A stretch of DNA of 64,000 bases from Macrotis lagotis (Eukaryota > Chordata > Mammalia > Peramelemorphia > Peramelidae). A program made the position numbers and the translations under genes. The notes below the pieces were generated by a model that worked only from the letters and a program-made list of their open reading frames with translations, was not told where the DNA came from and did not search any database. Numbering within the stretch: the stretch's first letter is position 1; the number at the start of each line of letters is the position of its first letter. Shown piece after piece: positions 43,730-54,724 of the stretch. The stretch covers positions 104,871,937 through 104,935,936 of the forward strand of contig NC_133665.1 in the NCBI RefSeq assembly GCF_037893015.1. Direction: 5' to 3'.

Positions 43730-43900
43730 CTCGGAGGGCTGCTGACTGACCCTGGCAAGTCGCTTAACGTTGTTTACCTCAGTTTCCTCAGCGATAAAAT
43801 GAGCTGGGGAAGGACATGGCAAACCGCTCGAGTCTCCTTGCCCGGAAAGCCTCAAATGAAGAGTTGGTCATGAATGGACACGATGATTGAACAAAATGCA
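43730..43900 (+). repeat. RTE/BovB-tailed SINE
   Basis: MIR/CORE-like front (CTGGCAAGTCGCTTAACGTT; CTCAGTTTCCTCAGCGATAA) joined to an RTE-like tail (GACATGGCAAACCGCTCGAG; GCCCGGAAAGCCTCAAATGA). Confidence 0.65.
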
Positions 43901-44000
43901 TATATGTTATATATAGTGTTCACAGATATAAATATATACATTCATGCATACATATACATATTATATACATATATAACCATATATATCTGTATATCTATTT
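43895..44000. repeat. AT-rich microsatellite
   Basis: Runs of ATAT, ATACAT and TATATA units between the RTE-tailed SINE and an L1 fragment. Confidence 0.8.
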
Positions 44001-44164
44001 TTTTAAGGAACTCCACAAGTCCCAGATTCTGAAAACTTTGGCAGCCAGATAGGTATAAAATATTTTTTTAATTTGAAATAAAAACGGTGTTTTAAATCAT
44101 TGCCCTGCTCAATATAAGTCAACGCCTGCCAAAAAAAGTGTGTTCTTAAGCTGTCTTAAAACTA

Positions 44165-45352
44165 TAGTCATATGAAAAATTGCTGAAAATTATTATTAGA
44201 GAATTGCAAATTAAAACATCTCTGAGGTACCACTTCACACCTTTCAGATTGGCCAATATGACCAGAAAGGACAATAATCAATGTTGGAGGGGATGTGGGA
44301 AATCTGTCACACTAATGCATTGTTGGTGAATTGTGAACCGATTCTACCTTTTCTGGAGAGCAATTTGGAATTGCCCAAAGGACAATAAAACTGTTCATAC
44401 CCTTTGATCCAGCAATACCACTACTGGGTCTGTATCCTGAAGAGATCATGAAAAAGGGTAAAAACATCACTTGTACAAAAATATTCACAGCAGCTCTGTA
44501 GTGGCAAAGAGTTGGAAATATAGGGAATGTCCAATAATTGGGGAATGGCTAAAAATATTATGGTATATGTATATGATGAAACTCTATTGTTTTATTAGAA
44601 ATCATAAGGGACAGAATTTCAGAGAAGTTTGGAAAAACTTGCATGAATTGATGCTGAGTGAAATGAGCAAAACCAGAAGAACATTATACAGCCTAACAAC
44701 AATATGGGTGACAATCAAACTTGATGGACTTGCTCACTCCATCAGTGCAATAATCAGGGTCTATTTGGGGGGACCTGTAATAGAGAATACCATCAGTATC
44801 CAGAAAAAGAACTGTGGAGTTTGAACAAAGATCAAAAATTATTGTCTTCAATTTTTAAGAAATTGTCTTAAGTATTACATAAATTTGCTATCCCTAATAT
44901 TTTCTTTCTTAAGGATATATTTTTCCTCTCAACACATTCAATATTGATCTATATGTAGCATGGATGCAATGTAAAAACTATCTCAGATTGCCTTCTGTTA
45001 GGAGGAGTGGGGAGTGAAAGTAGGAAGGGAGGAAAATTGCAAAATTCAAATACTTGCAAAAGATGATTGTCAGAAACTACTATTGGATATAATTGGAAAA
45101 CAAATTATGAAAAAAATGAATGCTTGGGGCAGCAAGGTGACACTGTGGATAGAGCACTGGTCCTGAAGACAGGAGCACCTGAGTTCAAATCTAGACTTAG
45201 ACACTTAATACTTAATTAGCTGTGTGACCTTGGGCAAGTCACAACCCTATTGCCTTGCCCCTCAAAAAAAAGATAAATGTTGAAAACTATCTTTTATATT
45301 TTTTATTTTAAGAAAACTATCTTTACATGTAATTGAAAAAAATAAAATACTA
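44165..45352 (+). mobile_element. L1-lineage ORF2 C-terminus and 3' UTR
   Basis: Translates in pieces to the L1 ORF2 C-terminal region: a YHFTP-like stretch, CWRGCGKS, IPFDPAIPLLG-like IPLLGLYPE and CPIIGEWLKILWYMYMMKLY (44,530-44,590). Continues through the shared 3' blocks and ends TACATGTAATTG plus an A-rich tail. One SINE sits near its end. Confidence 0.82.
45126..45272 (+). repeat. Marsupial tRNA-like SINE in the L1 tail
   Basis: Full-length but diverged copy (GGGGCAGCAAGGTGACACTG). Confidence 0.9.
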
Positions 45353-45384
45353 CTCACTAAAAATAATCATATTCATTCTTTTTA

Positions 45385-46055
45385 TTACCAGTTAACCAAT
45401 CAGAGTTGATTGTCACCCTCAGGAACACCCACTCTTTGCTAGGGCTTCAAGGCATTTAGTGGGTTCCCCTAAGGGGCCTTTGGCATTCAAGAGTGTCAAT
45501 GACCCCATTTATTAATTATTACTAGTGTTATTAGTAAAATTCTTAATTATGAAAAGGTTAGTAAGAAATGAGGCAGAAAATGGCCTTTTTTACCTAGTCC
45601 AAAAAAAAATTACTTGGTGAGGGGAAGATGCTCAAGTTTTCTGGTCAAAACAGAAAGAATTACTATTTGCATTCACTCTGAGCTAATCAGGGTCTAAATG
45701 CTGATAGGGTTTGACCTGGGACCTAGTGTTGATCAATCCGTTCTTTGCTTCATTTCTTTCTGACCTTAATCTGCTTTAATCGTCCATTGCCTCATTCAAA
45801 CTAAGACCTGTTAAGACCTGTTAAAGGCCTTAGGTTAAAAAGGCTAAAGTCTCTCACAACATCCAAGGCCATCACCAGTTTCTATGATTCATATATATGG
45901 CCACTGGACCCATTTGGCTCCAGAGAAGGAAGTGAGGCAGGTGACTTTGCATAGCCCTCCCTCATTTAAATCCAATTCACTACATGTCATGACATCATCT
46001 CCCTGAAGTCTTAGTCCTTTTTGAGAATGAAGGACAAGCAAAAACAACATTACAA
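45385..46055 (+). repeat. Dispersed 0.5-0.7 kb repeat, copy 2
   Basis: Longest copy of the family also seen at 31.1 and 56.3 kb. Ends TTTTTGAGAATGAAGGACAA, nearly the same as the tail of the LINE at 50.78 kb. Confidence 0.65.
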
Positions 46056-46059
46056 GGGG

Positions 46060-46255
46060 AAAATGTGCAGAGAAGGGCAGCTAGCATAATGATCCATTAA
46101 GGAGGCAGGATGTTTAACCTGGTGAAGAGAATACATGGAGGCACAGTATTGTCTTCAAGTATTTGGTGAGAAGCCCCTTCATTTAAAAGAGAAATAGATT
46201 TGCTCAGCTGAAGCCCAGATGGTGGATTTTGGCAAGGTGGTCCGACTAGTATATA
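46060..46255 (+). mobile_element. CR1/L3-like LINE fragment
   Basis: Blocks GGTGAAGAGAATACATGGAG and TGTCTTCAAGTATTTGGTGA match the fragment near 15.6 kb. Confidence 0.5.
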
Positions 46256-46804
46256 CAAAATTACTTATATCTCCTTCATTAAATCTGAGATTGACTTGGA
46301 TTTCTTACCTGCTATATTATACTGTCTAGATACTTGAAAAATCAGTCTCTGCCATCCAGTGTATTAGCAAGCCATCTCTTTGAGGTTTGTGTCTTCTCCA
46401 GATATGATCAGCATATCATCTCATCTGTTACAAAGATTTTTCCCCCCAATAGTGAAAGGATATAGGAAAGAGAGGAAATAAAAACTTAATTGAAAAAATA
46501 AAAAGTATGTTATCTGTGCCTTCATCCAGTTCATTGATAAAACTGTTAAATATCACAGATTGTTCAGACATTCTACAAGAAATCTCTTTCCAAAATAATC
46601 CTGGTCAGGAATGGAAGATGGCAATGTAGTAGAATGTATCTACTGACAGCCCAGCATGAATGATAGATTAGGGGAGGTGGAGCTGTAGATATTGGTAATC
46701 AATGCCTGCCAATTAATGGTCCCTCTCCTCCCTTCCTCCCATCCCTTCCCCCCAGGTCAGTAATGTAAGTACAAGTTTTCGCTAGTATAGCCAAAGGGGA
46801 GCAG

Positions 46805-46827
46805 AGAGAGAGAGAGAGAGAGAGAGC
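46805..46827 (+). repeat. (AG)n microsatellite
   Basis: About 11 AG units. Confidence 0.95.
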
Positions 46828-46899
46828 TGGAGATGGACCTTGAAGTGAAGGTCATTGGGAAGGTGCTATTATAATTAATTGCAATTATAATTAATTTAG

Positions 46900-47488
46900 C
46901 AAATAACCCCCAAATTGCTCATTCTTGTTCTAAATTCCACGTTGATATTCCTGAAACTCAGATCTGTCAATGTCACACTTTCCAATCTTCCTTGGCTCCC
47001 TATTTCTGGATAAAATAGAAACTCCTTATCTTGGCACTTAATGTCCTCAATCTACCTCTCCAGTCTTATTTCAAATCACACCTCTTCTTGATTTTCCTAT
47101 CCTAATTATATTATCTGTTCCTAAATATATCATCTCATCTTCTGACCCTGTGTCTATATACCTGTTTCCCTGTGTCTGGAGTCCACTATCCCTTTCCCAC
47201 CCCTATCCACACCTATATTTTAGAATCCCAAACTTCTCTCAAAGCAAGGTTCAGTCATCATCTCTTAGAAGGGGGTCTTTAATACTTTTTCCAGCTTTTG
47301 GTTCACTTACACTCTCGAAATTGCATAGTATTATCTTTGTATATCCTTTGTATTTATTTGTCTATCTCCTCAGTAAAATTTAAGATTCATGAGATTAGTG
47401 ACTATTTCATTTTGTCTTTGCCTAGTATCCAGCACAGTGCCTTGCAAGTAGTAAAGTCCTTAATAAATGCTTGTTGAATTGAATTAAA
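46900..47488 (+). mobile_element. L2 LINE 3' end
   Basis: About 590 bp running through the usual L2 3' order (CTTCCTTGGCTCCCTATTTC; TGAGATTAGTGACTATTTCA; CAGCACAGTGCCTTGCAAGT) to AATAAATGCTTGTTGAATTG. Confidence 0.8.
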
Positions 47489-47589
47489 GAGGAATCATTG
47501 CCTTATCCTGGCAGAGTGGCTTTGTGTAGTCCATGAGTTATGCCATTCAGGGTTACCCAAAATGGTCATAGTGGAGGGTTCTGACAAAA

Positions 47590-47648
47590 GGTGATCCACT
47601 ACAGAAGGAATTGGCAAACCACTCCAGTATCTTTGCTAAGAAAACCCT
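47590..47648 (+). repeat. RTE-type tail fragment
   Basis: GGAATTGGCAAACCACTCCA followed by GTATCTTTGCTAAGAAAACC. Confidence 0.6.
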
Positions 47649-47651
47649 ATA

Positions 47652-47787
47652 GGGTACATCTAGGTGGTGCAGTGGATAAAGCACTGGCCCTGGAGTCAGG
47701 AGGATCTGAGTTCAAATCTGGTCCCAGACACTTATTTCTCACTTAGCTATGTGACCTTGGGCAAGTCACTTAAACCCATAGCCTTTG
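47652..47787 (+). repeat. Marsupial tRNA-like SINE with a (GAAA)n tail
   Basis: SINE body with its A-tail converted to the microsatellite that follows. Confidence 0.92.
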
Positions 47788-47814
47788 AAAGAAAGAAAGA
47801 AGGAAAGGAAGAAA

Positions 47815-47908
<94 letters not shown>

Positions 47909-47925
47909 AAAGAAAGAAAGAAATC
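47788..47925 (+). repeat. (GAAA)n microsatellite
   Basis: About 34 GAAA units with a few GGAA variants at the left end; it arises from the SINE tail. Confidence 0.97.
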
Positions 47926-47929
47926 TCCA

Positions 47930-49590
47930 TGGACAGTACTGAAATGATAAAAGAGATGACATTGGAAGATGAGCCTCTGGTCAGAAGGTGTCCAATAGGC
48001 TCCTGGAAGACAATTACAACTAGCTCCAGTGCTTAATGAAGCGACCAGGCTAAAGCTGAAGAAAGGAAGCTCAACCACAGAAAATTGTCTGATGATGAAA
48101 GGAAAGTTTGATGCTGTAAAGACCAATATTGCATAGGAACCTAAGATGTAAGATCTATCAACTGAGGGAAGTTGGATATGGTCAAGCAGGAAATGGAAAA
48201 ATTAAACATAAACATCTTGAATATTGACAAAAATCATAAGGAAGGGGGCAGCTAGGTGGCGTAGTGTATAGAGCACCAGCCCTGGAGTCAGGAGTACCTG
48301 AGTTCAAATCTGACCTCAGACACTTAGTAATTACCTAGCTGTGCGGCCTTGGGCAAGCCACTTAACCCCATTTGCCTTGCAAAAACTAAAAAAAAAAAAT
48401 CATAAGGAAGGGAATGGGTGAATTTAATTCAGGTAACCACTATTCATGCCACTGAGGGTAAGAATCCCTTAGAAGAAATACTGTAGCTGTTACAGTCACT
48501 AAAAGGATGAGAAAAGCAGAATTGGAATACTACCTTTAAATATCAGAATGATATCTGTTTGAATCCAAGGCAGAGCATTCAACATCATGGTAATATGAGA
48601 CTATGCTCTAACCACTAATGCTGAAGAGGCCAAAGTTGATTAGTACTATGAAAACCTACAACAGCTTCTAGAAATAACAACCAAAAAAAGATGTCATATT
48701 CATCACAGATAATTTGAATACTAAAGAAGAAAATCAAAAGATAATTGGAATAACTGTTAAGTTTGACCTCTAAGAACAAAGTGAAGCTGAGAAGAGGCTA
48801 ATAGTTTTCTCAAGATGACTCACTGGTCATAGCAGATCCTTTTTCAACATTCCAAAAGTTCTTAACCAGGTGTATAGAGAAACAAGATTGATGAATATAC
48901 TTTGCAGTCAAAGGTGGAAAAGATCTCTATGGTAAACTAAAACAAGACCTGGAGATGATTGTGGCTTAGATCATGAGCTAGCTTCATGTTTCAAAATTCA
49001 GACTTAAAGAAAGGAAAAACCATTTGTCAGTATACGTTATGTACAATATGAATATAAAGTGGAAGTGATGAATAGATTTAAAGGAATAAATCTGGTAGAC
49101 AGAGGGCTTGAACAATTGTGGATAGAGATTCACAATATTATGAAGGAAGCAGCAACAAAAAACATTCCAAAGAAAAAGAAAAGCAAGAAAGCAAAATGAC
49201 TATCTGATGAGGGTTTACTAATAGCTGAGGACAGAAAGGGAAAGATATGCTTAACTGATTGCAAGGCAAGATAAATAAGAATGTTTTCTTCAATGGGTAA
49301 TGCAGAGAAATAGAAAACAGTAGAATAGGAAAGGCAGATCTCTTCAAGATATCAAGGGAAAATTTCTTGCAAAAATTATCAAGATAAAAGTCAAAAATGG
49401 TAGAAGGGGGCAAGAATACACAAAAGCACTATGCAAGAAAGATCTTAATGCCATTGATAACCACAGTGGTGTATTGCTGATCTAGAGCCAGATATCCTGG
49501 AGAATGAAGTCAAGCTGGTCTTAGAAAGTATAGCTAAAAATAAGATGGATGGAAGTGATAGAATTCCAATAGAGCTCTTTAAAAGATAAT
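47930..49590 (+). mobile_element. RTE (BovB-type) LINE, 5' and endonuclease part
   Basis: Conceptual pieces follow BovB ORF2 in order: a QGKLEVVKQEM-like GKLDMVKQEMEKLNINIL near 48,165-48,225; a GKTIRQYTLCTI region near 49,010; an IPKKKKSKKAKWLSDEG region near 49,160-49,215; and YTKALCKKDLNAIDNHSG at 49,417-49,470, ending in IPIELFK near 49,580. Frames are broken throughout. The next part of the protein resumes at 54,725, so this is probably the left half of one split element. Confidence 0.8.
48247..48396 (+). repeat. Marsupial tRNA-like SINE in the RTE element
   Basis: Flanked by the perfect 16 bp repeat AAATCATAAGGAAGGG (48231-48246 and 48397-48412). Confidence 0.95.
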
Positions 49591-50090
49591 GATTTTAAAA
49601 TGCTGCAGTATGGATCTATTCTCTGCTGCTTGTGCTAATTTTGGTCTAACAATTAACACCAAGAAAACACAGGTGCTCCATCAGCCAGCACCACATCATC
49701 CATATGTGGAACCATCAATTACAGCAAATGGAGAAGTTTTGAGCATTGTGGACAAGTCCACTTCCCTTGGCATTGTCCTTTCCAAGGAAGTACATATTGT
49801 CACATTCATTGCCAGAGCTAGCTCAGTATTTGGGAGGTTCTGAAACAAAGTGTAGGAGAGAAGTATTAGACTGACTAGCAAAGCAAAGATCTACAGAGCC
49901 TGTGCTGAGCTCATTATTGTATGCCTGTGAAACCTGACAACCTACCAGCGCCATGTCAAGAAACTGAATTGCTTACATTTAAAATTGTCTTGGGGAGATT
50001 CTGAAGATCACCTGGCAGGAGAAGATACCAGACATTGAGGTCCGTTCTTCCTTCCTTCCTTCCTTCCTTCCTTCCTTCCTTCCTTCCTCT

Positions 50091-50173
<83 letters not shown>

Positions 50174-50790
50174 GCAAAGCAGTGGGGTTAAGTGACTTGC
50201 CCAAGGTCACATAGCTGGGAAATTATTAAGTCTTTGAGGTCAGATTTGTACTTAGGTCCTCCTGACTCCAAGGCCAGTGCTGTATCCACTGCACCACCTA
50301 GCTGCCCCACTGAGGTCCTTTCTTGAGCTAAACTGCAGAGCATTCCAACATTACTACAGAGTACAAATATGATGGGCTGGACATGTTGTTAGAATGCCAG
50401 AAGTACATTTGTCAAAAAGACCGTTCTGTGGAGAACTCACATAGGGAAAGTGTTCACAAGGGGATCAGAAGAAGAAATACCGAAACACCCTGAAAGTCTC
50501 TCTTGAGAACTTTAGAGTTGATGTACAACATGGGAGACACTGACCCAGGACCACCCAGCATGGTGTGCCCTCATCAGTGAGGGTACTGCACTCTATGAGG
50601 AAGGGAGAATTGAAGCAGCTCAAAGGAAACATGACATACATGAGTTTAGAATACCCATCCCAGGTGTTCCCATAGAGCATCCTGAGTCTGCATTTGTCTG
50701 ATCACCAACAGTCAGACATACTGTAATTTGTTTCAAATATAGTGATGTCATTTTGGTCTTCTTTGATAATGAAGGACAAGAACCAACCAA
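49590..50790 (+). mobile_element. Second non-LTR LINE, reverse transcriptase C-terminus and tail
   Basis: The frame at 49,589-49,843 reads FSAACANFGLTINTKKTQVL and later YVEPSITANGEVLSIVDKST, the end of a non-LTR reverse transcriptase common in fish and invertebrate elements. Downstream pieces resemble the conserved tail (RWAGHVVRMP-like, KKRYRDTLKVSLENFRVD-like). It ends TTTGATAATGAAGGACAAGA. Clade not settled. A reverse SINE interrupts it. Confidence 0.7.
50045..50312 (-). repeat. Reverse SINE with (CCTT)n and (CTTT)n tail
   Basis: SINE body at 50,174-50,312; its tail has become CCTT repeats (50,046-50,088) then CTTT repeats (50,093-50,173). Flanked by near-matching GAGGTCCGTTCTT and GAGGTCCTTTCTT. 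Confidence 0.93.
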
Positions 50791-51636
50791 GAAAAAATCC
50801 TAGGTTCAGATGAATTCACAAGTAAATTTCATCAAACATTTAAAGAAAAATTAATTCCAATAATATATAAACTATTTTGCAAAATAAATAGAGGTCCTAT
50901 CTTTTATGTCACAAATTTAGTGTTGATACCTAAACCAAGAAGAGCTAAAATTGAGAAAGAAAACTGTGGACCATTTTCCTAATGACTGATAGAAAATTTT
51001 AAAATAAAATAGCTGCAAGGTATGTTATAAGGTTCATGTACCATAATTAGGTGGGATTTATATCAGGAATTGAAGGACTAGTTCAATATTAGGAAAAGTA
51101 TCAGCATAATAGACCATATCAAGAATAAAATCAACAGAAATTATGACCATCTCAGTAGATATAGAAAAAGGTTTTGATAAAATACTATACTTTAAAAAAT
51201 AACAAACTAAAGAGCATAGGAATAAATGGAGCTGTTCTAAAAATGAAAAGTAGTATTTACTAAAACTATCAGCAAGCATTATCTGTAATGGGGATAAGTT
51301 AGAAATTTTCCCAATAAGATCAGGGGAAAAGCAAGAGTGACCATTATTACCACTATTATTGATTATTGTACTAGAAATGTTCACTCTAGCAATAAGAGAA
51401 GAAAAAGAAATTGAAGGAATTAGAATAGCCAATGAGAATACAAAACTATCACTCTTTGCAGATAATATAATGGTTTACTTAAAGAATTCTAGAAAATCAA
51501 ATAAAAAACTAATTGAAATAATTAACAACTTTAGCAAAATAGCAGGATACACAATAAACTCACATAAATCATCATCATTTCCAACAAAATCTAGCAGCAA
51601 GAGATAGAAAGAGAAATTCCATTTAAAATAATGGCA

Positions 51637-51797
51637 GGGTACATCTAGGTGGTGCAGTGGGTAGAGTACCGACCCTAGAGTCAGGAGAACCTGAATTCAA
51701 ATCTAACCTCTGCCACTTAATAATTAGCTGTGTGACCTTGGGCTAGTCACTTGATCCTACTGCCTTTCAAAAAAAGCCCCAAAAAAGATATATAAAG
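51637..51797 (+). repeat. Marsupial tRNA-like SINE in L1
   Basis: Flanked by TAATGGCA (51629-51636 and 51798-51805). The head GGTACATCTAGGTGGTGCAG is shared with the copy at 47.65 kb, marking a subfamily. Confidence 0.92.
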
Positions 51798-52927
51798 TAA
51801 TGGCAATCAGTATAAAACATTGAAAATCTACCTGTCAAGGCAAATCAAGGAACTAGATCAACACAATCAAAACATTTTTTATATAAAGTCAGATCTAAAC
51901 AATTAGAAAAATATTAATTGCTCATGGATAGGCCAAGCCAATAAAATAAAATATATAATTCTATCGAAATTAATTTACTTATTCAATGTCATATCAGACT
52001 ACCAAAATTTATTTTATAGAGCCAAAATGATAAAATTCATCTAGAAGAACAAAAGGTTAAGAATATGAAGGAAATTAATGAGGAAAAAATATGTGAAGGA
52101 AAGTAGACTAGCTGTACCCAATCTCAGATTACATTATGAAGTGGTAATCATCAAAAGTATTTGATACTAAGAAATAGAATGATAGATCAGTGGAACAAAT
52201 TAGATAAACAAGATCCAGTAGTAATGACTATAGTAATCTACTATTTGATAAAGCCAAAGAACCCAGCTTCTGGAAGAAGAACTCTCAATATCTGACCAAA
52301 ACTGCTAGCAAAACTGGAAAACAGTAAAGTAAAAACTAGGTACACACCATCATCTTACACTATATAACAAGATAAGGTTAAGATGGGTACATGATTTAGA
52401 CATAAAGTATGAAAAAAATAAGCAAATTAGGAGAACAAAGAATAGTTTACTTGTCAGATCTATGGAGAAGGGAAGAGCTTATGACCAAATAAGAGATAGA
52501 GAGCATAATGAAATGTAAAATATTTATTTTGATTATATTAAAAAGTTTTGCACAAACAAAACCAATGCAACTAAGATTAGAAGAAAAGCAGAAATCTGGG
52601 AAATAATTTTTATAGCAAGTGGCTCTGAAAATGGCCTTATTTCCCAGAAATATCAAAAACTATGTTAACTTTATAAGAATACAAGTCATCCCCCAATTGA
52701 CAAATGGTTCATTAAAGGATATGAAAAGGCAATTCTCAGATGAAATCAAAGTTATCTATGGTCATATGAAAAATGCTCTAAATCACTATTGATTAGAGAA
52801 ATGCAAATTAAAACAACTGGGAAGAATTGCTTCATGCCTATCATATTGACTAATATGACAGAAAAGAAAATGGATAAATGTTGAAGGGAACAGGGAAAAT
52901 TAGGTCACTAATGCACAATGTACTCTT

Positions 52928-53078
52928 TTTGTTTTTTGCAAGGCAAAAGGATTTCAGTGATTTGCCCAAAGTCACACAGCTAGGTAATCATTAAGTGTCT
53001 GAGTCCAAATTTGAACTCAGGTTCATCCTGAGTCCAGGGCCAGTGTTCTATCCACTGTACCACCTAGCCACCCCCCCC
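52928..53078 (-). repeat. Marsupial tRNA-like SINE in L1, reverse
   Basis: Lies between two perfect copies of CACAATGTACTCTT (52914-52927 and 53079-53092); a third copy bounds the neighbouring L1 tail. Confidence 0.93.
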
Positions 53079-53092
53079 CACAATGTACTCTT

Positions 53093-53705
53093 TTTAAAAA
53101 AATTTTTAATTTAAGATATTATTTAAATTTTACAATTTCCCCCCAATCTTACTTCCCTCCCTCCACCCCCCCACAGAAAACAATCTGTCAGTCTTTACTT
53201 TGTTTCCATGTTGTACATTGATCCAAATTGAGCGTGATGAGAGAAAAATCATATCCTTAAAGAAGAGACAAGAAGTCTAAGAGGTAACAAGATCAGAAAA
53301 TAAGATATCTGGGTTTTTTCCCTAAATTAAAGGGAATAGTCCTTGAACTTTGTTCAAACTCCATGGCTCTTTATCTGGATACAGATGGCACTCTCCTTTG
53401 CAGACAGCCCAAAATTCCCGATTGTTGCAGTGATGGAATGAGCGAGTCCTTCAGGGTTGAACATCCACCCCCATGTTGCTGTTAGGGTATACAGTGTTTT
53501 CTGGTTCTGCTCATCTCACTCAGCATCAGTTCATGCAAATCCCTCCAGGCTTCCCTGAATTCCTGTCCCTCCTGGTTTCTAATAGAACAATAGTGTTCCA
53601 TAACATACATATACCACAGTTTGCTAAGCCATTCCCCAATTGAAGGACATTTACTTGACTTCTAATTCTTTGCCAACACAAACAGGGCTGCTATAATATA
53701 TTTTC
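53093..53705 (-). mobile_element. L1 3' end inserted in reverse
   Basis: Reverse complement of the L1 3' blocks seen elsewhere (CTCAGCATCAGTTCATGCAA; CATTCCCCAATTGAAGGACA). Bounded by CACAATGTACTCTT at 53079-53092 and 53706-53719. Confidence 0.88.
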
Positions 53706-54503
53706 CACAATGTACTCTTGATGGAATTATGAACTGATCCAACCATTCTGGAAAGCAATTTAGAACAAAGCCCAAAGGGCAAATTGATCCAGTGATACTA
53801 CTGTTAGATTTGAATCCCCCCAAAATAAAAATTTTTTAAAAGGGAAAGAAAAGGAAAGGGACCTACTTGTACAAAAATATAGCAACTCCCTTTGTGGTGG
53901 CAAAGAATTAGAAATTGAGGGAATGCCTATCAACTGGGGAATGGCTAAACAAATTGTTACATTTGAATGTAATGGAATGTGTTATAAGAAATTATGAGTA
54001 GCCTGATTTCAGAAAAAACCTAGAGAGGATTACATGAACTGATACAAAGTGAAGGGAGAAGAAACAGGAGAACCTTGTACATAGTTAAGAGCAACACTGT
54101 GGGAAAATCAACTACGAATGATTTAATTATTCTCAGCAATACAGTGATTCGAGTTAATTCCAAAAGACTCATGAAGAAAAATGCTTTTCACATCCAGAGA
54201 AAGAACTGATGGAATCTGAATGCAGATTAAAGCATACTTTTTTCACTTTCCTCATTTTTTGGTGTTTTTTTTCCTTTGCTCCATTTCTTCTTTCACAACA
54301 TAACTAATATGGAAATTTGTTTTACATGATAGCACATATATAATTTACATCAAATTGGTTACTGTCTTAGGGAGGAAGAAAATTTGGAATTCAAAAATTT
54401 TTAGTATATATTAAAATTTGTTTTCAGATGTGATCAGAAAAAATAAAAAATAATTAAAAAGTAACTATTTATTTCTTTAGTTTTTTTAAAAAATAAAGTA
54501 CTG

Positions 54504-54655
54504 TGGGGGCAGCTAGGTGGCTCAGTGGATAGAGCACCCATCCTGGAGTCAGGAGGACCTGAGTTCAAATCCCACCTCAGACACTTAATAATTACCTAGC
54601 TGTGTGACCTTGGACAAGTCACTTAACCTCATTGCCTTGACAAAAAAAATTAAAA
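54504..54655 (+). repeat. Marsupial tRNA-like SINE
   Basis: Near-consensus copy at the right edge of the L1, flanked by AAATAAAGTACTG on both sides. Confidence 0.94.
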
Positions 54656-54724
54656 AAAAATAAAGTACTGCATTCAATATGGCAAAAATTTAAAAAACTC
54701 AGCAGTAATCACTGGATTGTAAAA

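Larger units (their letters stand above)
50790..54480 (+). mobile_element. L1-lineage ORF2 and 3' UTR, interrupted
   Basis: Pieces match L1 ORF2: [20 protein letters not shown] (50,808 on), [11 protein letters not shown], and the catalytic stretch at 51,359-51,607 with KLSLFADN (canonical FADD changed to FADN), YLKNSRKSNKKLIEIINNFS and GYTINSHKSS. The C-terminal region follows at 52,690-53,960 and the shared L1 3' blocks at 54,000-54,250. It contains three insertions: a SINE (51.64 kb), a reverse SINE and a reverse L1 tail (52.93-53.7 kb). The frame is broken many times. Confidence 0.88.
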
